This document shows, in pieces, positions 36,248 to 46,095 of a DNA stretch of 64,000 nt. The stretch covers positions 124,001 to 188,000 of the forward strand of contig VCJN01001372.1 of the NCBI GenBank assembly GCA_006384855.1, written 5' to 3'. How positions within the stretch are numbered: position 1 is the stretch's first letter; each line of letters starts with the position of its first letter. The translations under genes were made by a program, and so were the position numbers. The notes under the pieces are model-generated. The model saw nothing but the letters and a program-made list of their open reading frames with translations, searched no databases and was not told where the DNA came from. The stretch is from Tetraselmis striata. Lineage: Eukaryota > Chlorophyta > Chlorodendrophyceae > Chlorodendrales > Chlorodendraceae.

Positions 36248-39200
36248 CCAATGGACAGGAGAGGGCACAGCGATCCTCGACCGCCAGGGCCGCCGATGCT
36301 CCACCCGCCTGCTCGGAGCGCCGCACTTCGACGACATCGAGCGACCGGTACACCAGGTGTGGCTTCGCTCCCCCTCCTTCAGAGGCCTCACGGAGGCCGA
36401 CATGTGGCTGCGCTTGGCACAGGGCCTCCTCCCAGCGTACGACCAACCCCAGTCAAGCGAAGCGGCGACATACTAACAGGCGGCGACACCAGCAGACATC
36501 CTGGCACTCGCTGGAGTGAGAGCATGGGCCGAGTACGAGGCCGACACAGACGCAGACGACGCCGTGATCTGCCCCCCGACCCGCACACTGCTGGCCCTCC
36601 TGGAGGTCCGCGAGGTATGGAAAGCCCGCCGCTCAACCGACTCGGTGCGCCTCGAACTCCTTGATCCCGACGCGGCGCGCCTATTACATGATGTGTGCCG
36701 CGACGCGGTACTGGCGCTGCCGTTTGGCGACCAGTCGTATGGCCGAGCGGTGATCCAAGCCACCGTTGAAGACAGCGAGGAAAGTGAGGACACACCAACC
36801 ACCCCGCATCCAGGAGTACTGCCCCCGGCACTATCCAAGCAGTTCTTCCGATGCGCGCTGACGGCCAGAGCGATCTGCATCGGCCCCCCGGCCAACCTGG
36901 AGCTGCCGACGGTAGAGCAGCTGGCGGAGGCCATCGCAGCTACCATCAGCCAGCGCATCAACACACCCCAGGGGCTGCACCATGCGCAATGGCTGACGGA
37001 CACTATGACAACTGATGGTGTCGAGATGCAACATCACCACACCGAGCCGACACTGTTGCGCGTGGGAGACGACAACCTCTGCGCCATCTCCCTCGGCAAA
37101 GAGGACGAGGAGTTCGCGGACACCCTACGCCTGGCAGTGGCCCTCACTTCCCCCGTCGCCCTGCTGCGGGCGGTACGCCTCCGCACCATAGTCATCGACC
37201 TCACGGAATCCGAGTTCGACCCCTCGGAGCTGCTCATGCACCCCTTCAGCCAGACTATCCGGGAGGCGGGAGAACTGGGAGGCAACACTGGCCACAACCA
37301 AATCCGACGCGCGGCGATAGGCACGCGCAAGAAGGCTCGGAAGAACCCCCCCCCCCCCCCCCCCCAGCGTCCCTCGCCCTACGAACCGAACGACGCCCAG
37401 TCTACACCCTCACCCTGCAGCTGACCGCCCACCACCACAGCATCGTCGGTGGCACCCGCGGTACCGACAGACAAGAACAGCGGCGCAAGACAGTGTCAAC
37501 AACGTGCGGGAAGATCAAGGCCGCGCCAACTCAGGTACCAGCCGAGGGGCGCCCCGCGGGCTCTGTCATCGCCAGCCCCACCACCAGCAGGCCCAAACCA
37601 ACTTACACTACCAGCGACCCCAACAGCCAAGACCGCACCCCATGCCCGAGACGCCCCCCCCCCCCCCCCCTCCCCCCCTTTGGATTCGAGCACATAACAC
37701 CGAGGCGCGGAGCGGTCACCGATGCAGTTGCAGCCATCGATCGGCGCCGAGCAGCAACGGAGCGCGCCCCCGGAGCAGCCCACCCAGACCCTGCACCCAC
37801 AGCCACAGCCCCAGCGGCAACCGCCATGACCGGCGCGCAGACGGACGACGAGGAAGAGCTCGAACTAAAGTACGAGGACAACGACAGCACCATGGAGGTA
37901 AACGTCGCCCAGCGTGCAGCAACATGGACACCAGGGCATGGCTGACATCTCCCTTGATTCCCCCCAACGCTCAACATTGCACCGCACATTCCGCAATGGC
38001 ACACCCGAGGGCACCTCAGAACGACTGGCAGAGCTCCACCACCTCACCACCGCAACCACATAGCTGCTCGCCCATTCCTCTTGCCTTGTAACCCAGCACT
38101 AGCGGCCGAACTGGCCAGCCTCACAACGGAATCACACCATCCGCGCAACCCACAGCGCCCCTCCATCCAACTGGAACAGCAACCCCGCCAGCCCCTTCCA
38201 GCAGGCAAGGTAAGGGCAAGGCAGCCACGTCAGCCAAACACAAGAAGAAGCAGCCCATGGGCCGTAGCCGCTCGGACGGCGCCACCCGCGACCGCAGCAG
38301 GAGCAAGCCGCGCCTCTCTGGCACTCACGCCTCCGACAGCGAATGGGAAACGGACGACGAAACAAACCAGACATCTCGCAGCTCTCATCAGTAACTGCAA
38401 TGCGACCTAGAGCAGCAACAACTAAGCCAGTTGACTCAAGAACACCGGCCACTACTAACCCTGTGCCCGGTGCAGCTCATATGATAACACACCCATGCAT
38501 GACATCACCACACACACATGACACCCACAGTTGATTAACACAATCCGCCACATGCAACACCTACCCAATCACATGTCGGAGGGCATCGAAGCCCCCACCA
38601 ATCATACTAGCCAACTCAGCGGTGGATAAATACTGAGCAACGCATAGCTATTCCGGCCAGCCCCCTTCCCCCATCTCACCTTGGTAGCTGCAGGCGGGAC
38701 GCTTCGGCTGCCTAAGCTTGCATGCTGAGCTCTGAATGGGATAGGCCTGACTTAGGTAGGGATAGCACAGGGGCGCTGCTGTCCTAGCTTCAGCCCAATG
38801 GAAGGAGGAGGGGCTTGGGCACACAAGAGGAAGGCCGGTAGCTTGAGCTGTTATTACACCTAGTGTTCCCTATCATGCATGGTCAGGGATAGCAAGTCCT
38901 GAGAACAACTCAGTATGGGCCAGTGGATGCAGCAGACTAGCAATTGTAATCACTTTCAATTTCAATTTCAATTTGCAGACCCAATGGACAGGAAAGGGCA
39001 AAGCGATCCTCGACCGCCAGGGCCTTCGCTGCTCCACATGCATGCTCGGAGCGCCGCACCTCGACGACATCGAGCGACCGGTACACCGGGTGTGGCTCCG
39101 CTCCCCGTCGTTCAGGGGCCTTACAGAGGCCGACATGTGGCAACATCTGGCGGAGGGCCTCCTCCCGGCTTACGACTAACCCCAACCTGGCAAAGCGGCG

Positions 39201-41569
39201 GTTGACCAATCGGTGGCGACACTAGCAGACAACCTGGCACGCCGGCGTGATACGAGTACGAGGCCGAGTACCGACCCAGACGCAGACGACGCCGTATCTA
39301 CCCACTGACCCGCACCCTATTGGCTCTCCTGGAGGTCCGCGAGGTGTGGAAGGCCGCCGCTCAACCGACTCGGTGCGACTCGAACTCCTTGATCCCGACG
39401 CGGCGCGCCTATTACATGATGTGTGCCGCGACGCGGTACTGGCGCTGCCGTTTGGCGACCAGATGCAGGGCCGAGCGGTGATCCAGGCCACCGTCGAACA
39501 CAGTGAAGAACGCGAGGACCCGGCCCCCCCACCCCACACCAAGGAGTGCTGCCCCCAGCACTGTCCAAGCAATTTTTCCGAAGCGCGCTGGCGGCCAAAG
39601 CAATCTGCACCGGCCCCCTGGCCAACCTGGAGTTGCCGACGGTCGAGCAGCTAGCAGAGGCCATCGCAGCCACCATCAGCCAGCGCATCAATACACTCCC
39701 GGAGCTGCAGCACGCCTAGTGGCTGACGGACACCATGATGACTGTCGGCGTGGAGATGCAGCACTACCACACCGAGCCGAAACTGTTGCGCGTGGGAGAC
39801 GACAATCTCTGCACAATCTCCCTCGGCAAAGAGGACGAGGAGTTCGCGGACACTCTACGCATGGCAGTGGCCCTCACCTCTTCTGCCGCACTACTGCGGG
39901 CGGTACTCCTTCGCACCATTGTCATCTACCTCACGGAGTCCGAGTTCGATCCCTCGGAATTACTCATACACCCCTTCAGCCAGACTATCCGAGAGGCGGG
40001 AGAACTCAGCGGCAACACTGGCCACAACTAGCTCCGACACACAACGATGGGCATGCGTAAGAAGGCTCGAAAGACCCCTCCGGCATCCCTCGCTCTCCGG
40101 TCCGAACGACGCCTAGTCTACACTGTCAGCATGCAGCTGACCGCCCACCACCACAGCATCATCGAGGGCACCCGCGCAACTGACTGAACAGAGCAGTGGC
40201 GGAAGACAGTCTCGACAGCGTGTGGGAAGACCAAGGCCGCGCCAGCTCATGTACCGGACGAGGGGCGACGTGCGGGCACAACGCCATCACCACTACCAGC
40301 CGGCCTTGCCCAACTGACACTAACAGCGACTCCAACAGCTCAGGCCGAACATCAGATCAACGACACTCCCCCCCAATAAGGGTTCGAGGACATGTTACCG
40401 AGACGCGGGGTGGTCGCTAATGCCGTCACAACCATCGACAAGCACCGAACAGCTACGGAGCACGCCCCCGGGAGCCCACCCAGCTCTTGCACCTACAGCC
40501 ACAGCCCCAGCGGCAACTGCCGTGACCGGAGTGCAGGCGGAAGACGAGGACGAGCTTGAACTGAACTACGAGGAGAACGACAACAACATGGATGTGGACA
40601 CCGCCCAGCGCAACGCAGCGGATTCACTAGGTATGGCTGACATTACCCTTGACTCCCCCCAACGCTCAATAGCGCAACGCACATTCCGCGAAGGCACACT
40701 GGAAGGCCCCACATAAGGGCCGGTCGAGCTTCAGCACCTCACCACCGAGACCACATAGCTGCTCGCCCAGTCGTCCCCGGCCAGTCAGCCTGCACTCGCG
40801 GCCGAACTAGCTCAAAGCGGAGTCACATCGACTGCGTAACCCCCAGCGCCACTCGATCCGGCTCTAACACCGCCACCCTCGCCAGCCCCTCTCCGCAGTC
40901 AAGGGCAAGGCAGTCGCATCTGCCAAGCACAAGAAGCAGCAGCCCGGGGGTCGTAGCAGCCGCTCAAGCGGCGCCACCCGCAACCGCAGCAAGAGCAAGC
41001 CGCGCCTCCCTGGCACTCGCGACTCCGACAACGAATGGGAAACGGACGACGAAGCAGCCCAACCATCTGGCAACTCGCATCAGTAACTGCCACGCGAACC
41101 ACCGCAGCGACAAGCAGGCCAGCTGACTCAAGAACACCGGCCACTACTAACCCATGTGACCGGTGCAGCTACTATCATATCATACAATCGTGACAGCACC
41201 GCCCGAAACACGGGACATCCCCATCGCTCGATGATTACCACAACCCCGCCACATACAACAAATACTTACTGCAATGAAGAAGGGCATCGCAGCCCCCACC
41301 AATCATACTAGCCAGCTCAGCGGTGGATAAATACTGAGCAACGCATAGCTAAGATAGGCCTGACTTAGGTAAGGGCAGCAGGGGGGCGCTGCTGTCCTAG
41401 CTACAGCCCGCTGGAGAGAGGAGGGGCTTGGACACACAAGAGGACGGCCGGTAGCTTGAGCTGCAATCACACCTAGTGTTCCCTACCATGGTAAGAGATA
41501 GCAAGCCCTAAGAACAACTCAGTTTGAGCCAGTGGACGTAGCAGACTAGCAATGTAATCAATTTCAATC
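36248..41569 (+). repeat. Head-to-tail duplication of a ~2.7-kb unit
   Basis: ACCCAATGGACAGGA starts the first unit at ~36246 and recurs at ~38976. Long blocks match, for example the part around ACATGATGTGTGCCGCGACG (36686 and 39413), CACTACTAACC (~38450 and ~41143), and AGCGGTGGATAAATACTGAG (~38620 and ~41320). The units differ by many substitutions and indels; copy 1 keeps a longer open frame. Confidence 0.85.
36516..37424 (+). CDS. 302-aa acidic ORF in the duplicated unit, function unknown
   Basis: Starts MRAWAEYEADTDADDAVICP and ends in a Pro-rich tail encoded partly by a poly-C run (~37346-37364). The middle is leucine-rich and acidic (LELLDPDAARLLHDV, LPTVEQLAEAIAATISQRI, LTESEFDPSELLMHPF). 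The second copy at ~39250-40060 encodes the same product but is interrupted. A more upstream part in copy 1 (LDRQGRRCSTRLLGAPHFDD, ~36270) is closed off from it by a stop. No domain is recognised. It may be the ORF1 or gag-like protein of the inserted element. Confidence 0.4.
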   Translation: MRAWAEYEADTDADDAVICPPTRTLLALLEVREVWKARRSTDSVRLELLDPDAARLLHDVCRDAVLALPFGDQSYGRAVIQATVEDSEESEDTPTTPHPGVLPPALSKQFFRCALTARAICIGPPANLELPTVEQLAEAIAATISQRINTPQGLHHAQWLTDTMTTDGVEMQHHHTEPTLLRVGDDNLCAISLGKEDEEFADTLRLAVALTSPVALLRAVRLRTIVIDLTESEFDPSELLMHPFSQTIREAGELGGNTGHNQIRRAAIGTRKKARKNPPPPPPQRPSPYEPNDAQSTPSPCS

Positions 41570-42476
41570 TCATGACATGGCTGACCTCCCGCCCACCCGA
41601 GAAGATGCACGAGCTGCGCCGCATGTGATGCCTGATTGACACGCATGGCCTCCACCCGCGCGCGGTAGATCCGGTTTACGACCCATGCGAACGTCCGGGC
41701 GGACCGGCTCAGCGACGATTGGCAGCTCGACCCGGAGATGTTCGCGGAGCTGGACTCGCGGTTTGGGCCGCACTCGATCGACCGTTTGGTGTCGGCCCTC
41801 AACACTGTGCTGCCCCGCTACAATGCTTGTTAGCTGGACCCGACGTGCGGTGCGGTGGACGCCCTGCACCTGTACGACGGCGCACGGCGCCGGGAGGACA
41901 TCTGGTACAACCCACCCAAGTCCATGCTGTCCACCATGGACTACCAAGCAAGTCCATCAAGCTACGGCAGAGCGGGGCCGCGACTACCGTGGTCGTCCCC
42001 CGCCGGCAGGGCAAGGCGTGGCACAACGCACTCGCCAAGTTGGCGGAGGAGGAGCCCGTCATGGAGCCGCGTGCAAGATTGTTTGTTTCGGGGCGTCGGG
42101 CGGGGATTGGTATGGTCGGCAGACCTCAGTGGCTTGTTGATAGTGTCTTCCGCGTTCCCTTTCGGGGTGGGTGTACGATGGTGCCATCAGTGCCATCCTG
42201 GCGCTGCACCCCAGTAGTGTTGGCGCAAATCGTCAGCCGGCGGTACACTCGCTGCACGCGCCCCCCCAACCAACGCATTAATTACATGGAGGAGGTCGCG
42301 GGTGTGCGAACCCGTGGGCGGACTCCATGCGGCCCTGCATATGGCGCAGGTGTTGGAGTCTGATGCCATGGGCGCACAAACCCTGTAGTTGCTGAGTGCC
42401 GCGGCCTGGGCCCCTTCCACGGCGGACACCATGGCAGTAAGATTCGGCGCTACTTCCAGTTTTGCGAGGACGAGCG

Positions 42477-42508
<32 letters not shown>

Positions 42509-43504
42509 CATGGCGGTTGGCGACCCAGCTACGATGGCGCGCTACGTAGTCACTTATTGGCCGGAGGACCTCGGCACGATCAATGCCCCCAGCCTACATG
42601 CCTACCTCTACGATGTCGACAACTTCTTAGAGGATCACGGCTTGCCAACGATGGCGCTCCGTCCGCTGGTGGCTAAGGTCCGCAATGGCCTTGAGGCATC
42701 ACATATGTCGCTGCTCCCCACGCTGCGTGGGGTGTTCCTATCGGCGCTGATCGATGGTGTTCAAGGCCCTCACCCGCCTAGCCCAAGCTATGCGGCGGTA
42801 GCATGGACATGTGTGGAGTCCGGCAGACGACGTGTTACCACGTGTTCGCCTATTCCGAGCGGCGATTGCGGTCGTCGCTCTCTCCTTGTTTTTTCTGCCG
42901 CGGCGGGGTCGGGGTTGAGTGCAAGTCTGGTCGCGCGGACCAGCGAAATCCCCCATATAACACCGGACACATAAGGGAAAACGCGGTACCCCGGCTAACG
43001 GTAAACTACTGTGTCAAATCCCGGATGCGACGCTGCCGGGGGTAACCAGCCTGATGCGCTACTTCGACAGCGCCCGTAGCACGTTCGCTGGCGGATGGCT
43101 GCCGGTCGCACGTTCGCCATCGACCGCCATACATGAGCCCGCAGCGAATAAGTGGACAGCGGACACGTTGTCAAGGTGGCTACCGCTCGTACTAGCGACA
43201 ATCGACGAGCAGCCCCCGGCGGGATTTGCCCTGACGTCGCACGCTTTGCGGAAGGGTGCGGCGACCGCCGCCTACATCATCGGCGTGATGATGCAGAAAA
43301 TCAGGCATTTCGGCGGCTGGAGCGACTACGACTCACTCCAACGTCGTGTTGGACTACATCGACCCTACGGCGCTGCCGTGTCCGGCAGCATGGCACTTCG
43401 TCGGTCGGCTCGCGCCGTGCGGTGGCCAGCCGGCGCTCGTGCCGCACGAACTGGCGACCTAATGGCAAAATTGTAGGCCCATGCTTCTTAATTGATATTT
43501 AGAG

Positions 43505-43700
43505 AGGTTTGAATTGCACTGGGACTTGGTATTGTCCAGTCATCCGCGCGGAGAAATGCCGGACGTTTCAACTACCAGCGCACGCGGTCCGCGGGCAACG
43601 ACGCGCGGGTCCCAGCCCCTATATGACGCTCCGGTCCCATCAGGGGCGCTCACCTTCTGCTTTTACGCGAATTCATCGCTCACGCAACCCATCAACCCAC
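43505..43700 (+). repeat. Terminal-repeat arm, inverted partner at 45890-46095
   Basis: GAATTGCACTGGGACTTGGT through CGCTCACGCAACCCATCAA follows the recombinase. The reverse complement, slightly diverged, is at 45890-46095. Inverted terminal repeats are a DIRS hallmark. Confidence 0.7.
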
Positions 43701-44339
43701 CCCGTACACTACGCATTACTGAGGCATGCGCCCCACGGCCAAACATTGTAATAAAGTTGTGACATTTTTTGGCAATATGTTATTTACCTGCTGTTTAAAT
43801 GAAGATGTTTGTGCTACCACTAGTTGGGGTTTCCTTCCCGCATGGCGACCGCGGCATGCGTTCACATGTGTACGCGCTACAAATGTGGCACGCATGCAAT
43901 GCTCGCAGCTATAACATCGTACTCAAAAGCACGGTAGTCCGCGTACTTAACACACCCGAATTGCGCGTGTGAAGACCGACCCGCCGTCCTCCGACCGCCG
44001 GTACCGTCTTCTCGGGTGCGACTAGCCGACTTTTGCCGTATGTTGACAGCTAACCTTACAATCGCAGCTTCGAAAGGTCGCGCTAAAACACCGCGCCCTC
44101 TTCTCAACAAGCCCCCCTTTTAACCGCGCCTGATGCGCGGGTTGGTGGTACCGGTGGCCCCTATATATGCGTGGCCTCGCAATGGCACGCTCTACCATGG
44201 CGCCGACTGCTCGGCGCCTTGGCCTAGCTCGCCGATTCAAACAACTACCTCGGGACTAACAACGATTCCGTGTCCGGCCGCGGTGGCCGACTCGACTACC
44301 ATGAGCAAAGAGCTGCTCCCTCCGGTCGGTTAATTTTGC
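43701..44339. other. Spacer between DIRS-like pieces
   Basis: AT-richer at 43730-43810, then GC-rich. Short frames only; nothing recognisable. Confidence 0.4.
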
Positions 44340-45650
44340 CGCGGCGCGCGACGAGCACGCGGCCTAGGGCGACCGGCGGCTACATGCTTTCCATGGACCT
44401 ACATGACAGCTTCAACACCGTCGTCATCGCTCCCTAAGACCGAGACTATTTCACCGTCAACTACCGAGGCAAGCTCTACTGGCTGGCGGGGCTCCCCATG
44501 GGGTGGAGTATGAGCCCCTACTATACTTTTGCTCGCTCACTGCGGCGTTCAACCGCCATCTGCGACGCCCCGACTTCGGAGTGACCTCCCAAGTAGGAGT
44601 ACGCCGTGCAAAGATGAGCATAGGGCAACATCAAACGGTGCGCAACCACTACTGCCGTGGCTGCCGCATGCTCCCCTACATGGACGATTTCATGTTCTTT
44701 GCGTCCAGCCGAGCCCAGTAAGGCTACACTGTGCACGACCGCCTCACCTCTCTGCTCGGACGGCTCGGTCTCAGCCGACACCCCGCCGACAAGGACTATT
44801 GCTTGGGAGCCGGTACACGGGCTGGGGCACCTGGGTCTGGAGATCGACTCACGGAGCGGTGCGATTCGAGCTCCCCTTCGGAAACTCGATTCACTCGCTG
44901 CTACGGCCCTCGGCCTCATCCGCCAGGCTTAGCGAGACATGCCATGGCTGCTTGTGCGAGAGCTCACGTCCCTGTCAGGACGCGCTCAATTCTTATTTCT
45001 CGCCATCAAGCCGGCGCGGTTCTACCTGCGCAAGCTGCATGATGGGCTCCGCACAAATGACTCGTGGAACGGGCGCGTCAAGACGACGCGCTAGCTCCAA
45101 TGCGACCTTGAGTGGTAAGTGGCGGTCCCAAACAACGCGATGACCGTCGTAGAGACGTTGCAAGGGTTTCACTGGTGCCAGTCCTGTCCCGGGGGTGAAA
45201 AAAAAACGCAATGACCGCTCCATCTAGAAGCCCGTGGAGACGGCCTTACTACTTGCATGTCGACAACTCCATCCGGCTATGGGTGGGGCGCCGTCCTCAA
45301 CGAAACGAATCCACCGAGGCGCGAGGGCTCTGGTACGACGGTGACCGCGAGCTGCACATCACCTACAAGGAGCTCAAGGCTGTCCGGTACGCCGTGCTCA
45401 CATTCCTCTCGGAGCTGCGAGGTCGACATGTGTTGCTCCACGAGGATAACATGGGTGTGGCCAACTTCCTCGCCAACCTCACCTCCTGCTCTTCTCTGCT
45501 CATGACGGAGCTGGGAAAACTGTGGTTCATCCTTGACTCCAATGACATCTTCATCCGTGCGCGCTACATCAAGACCAAGCACGGCGAACATCTGGGCTGA
45601 CCGGCTCAGCAGTGAAATTGAACACGATGACCGGGGGGGGCGAGAGCGGG
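44340..45650 (+). mobile_element. Second DIRS-like fragment: RT and RNase H (fossil)
   Basis: RT pieces (GKLYWLAGLPMGWSMSPYY; LPYMDDFMFF with the YxDD box) at ~44.45-44.70 kb, then RNase H at ~45.24-45.60 kb (ELHITYKELKAVRYAVLTFL, LLHEDNMGVANFL, RARYIKTKHGEHLG). It resembles the copy at 35.0-36.1 kb. It is broken several times and lacks an adjacent recombinase. A 71-bp repeat R2 copy is inserted before RNase H. Confidence 0.7.
45146..45216 (+). repeat. Repeat R2 insertion with target duplication
   Basis: GTCGTAGAGACGTTGCAAGG ... GCCAGTCCTGTCCCGGGGGT, then an A-rich end. ACGCGATGACC (45135-45145) and ACGCAATGACC (45206-45216) flank it as an 11-bp near-perfect direct repeat. This shows R2 is, or was, mobile. 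Confidence 0.6.
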
Positions 45651-45889
45651 AGTCTAGCTCGTCGAGCCTCGATGCTAGTCGCTGGAGCATGTTGGCAGTA
45701 AAATCGGGGATAGCGACCGGGCGGCGTGGCGGTCGTCACTACTCGGCTCTTCGCATGCGTCTTCGTACCGGTCGTTAGGCAACTTCGGTTGCTTGGGGCG
45801 CCATCGTGCCCTAGTTGCGACGTGGGTCTTGGTGAGCTTCGAATGTCGGCGAATGTCGTGAGAGGGTTGTAGAGGTCGGACCTTGCAAG

Positions 45890-46095
45890 ACCACGGGAGT
45901 CCCGATGCGTTGGGTGAGGGACGATCTCGTGCAAAAGCAGAAGGTGAGCGCCCCGGGTGGGACCGGAGCGTCATACATGGGCTTGGACCCGCGCGTCGCT
46001 GCCCGCGGGCCGCGTGCGCTGGTAGCTGAAACGTCCGGCGTTACTCCGCGCGGAATGGACAGTACTAAGTCCCGGTGAAATTCCAACCTCTATAA
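45890..46095 (-). repeat. Inverted partner of the terminal-repeat arm at 43505
   Basis: On minus it reads CGGGACTTAGTACTGTCC ... GGACGTTTCAGCTACCAGCG, matching the arm after the first recombinase. It may mark the edge of another DIRS-like copy extending either way. Confidence 0.7.

Larger units (their letters stand above)
36089..41577 (+). mobile_element. 5.5-kb insertion nested in the DIRS-like element
   Basis: The octamer TCATGACA occurs at 36081-36088 and again at 41570-41577, exactly where the RNase H region of the DIRS-like element stops and resumes: an 8-bp target-site duplication. The insert has no obvious terminal inverted repeats. It consists mainly of two ~2.6-2.7-kb direct copies (36248-38975; 38976-41569), and both end in TTTCAAT-type repeats (38953-38974; ~41561). 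A simple-repeat 3' end with a variable-length target duplication points to a non-LTR retroelement, but no reverse transcriptase is seen in it, so the family is open. It must be younger than the DIRS-like copy. Confidence 0.65.
33900..43700 (+). mobile_element. DIRS-like tyrosine-recombinase retroelement (fossil, split by an insertion)
   Basis: Plus-strand parts in order: a possible gag-like region (33.9-34.6 kb), reverse transcriptase (~35.0-35.6 kb; MFSFGLQDGFYALL and VNDFLI-type motifs), the start of RNase H (~35.65-36.09 kb), then a 5.5-kb insertion, the rest of RNase H and its tail (~41.58-42.05 kb), and a tyrosine recombinase (~42.5-43.47 kb; SHALRKGAATAAY and IRHFGGWS, the box-2 region). 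A terminal repeat arm follows at 43505-43700. This gene order and recombinase are typical of the DIRS order rather than LTR elements with DDE integrase. The element is broken in many places and is an old copy. Confidence 0.75.

Noticed and set aside
41799-42140. Independent genes in the 41.7-42.1 kb open frames
   Set aside because: In another phase this region matches the tail after RNase H of DIRS-like elements, so it is part of that fossil.
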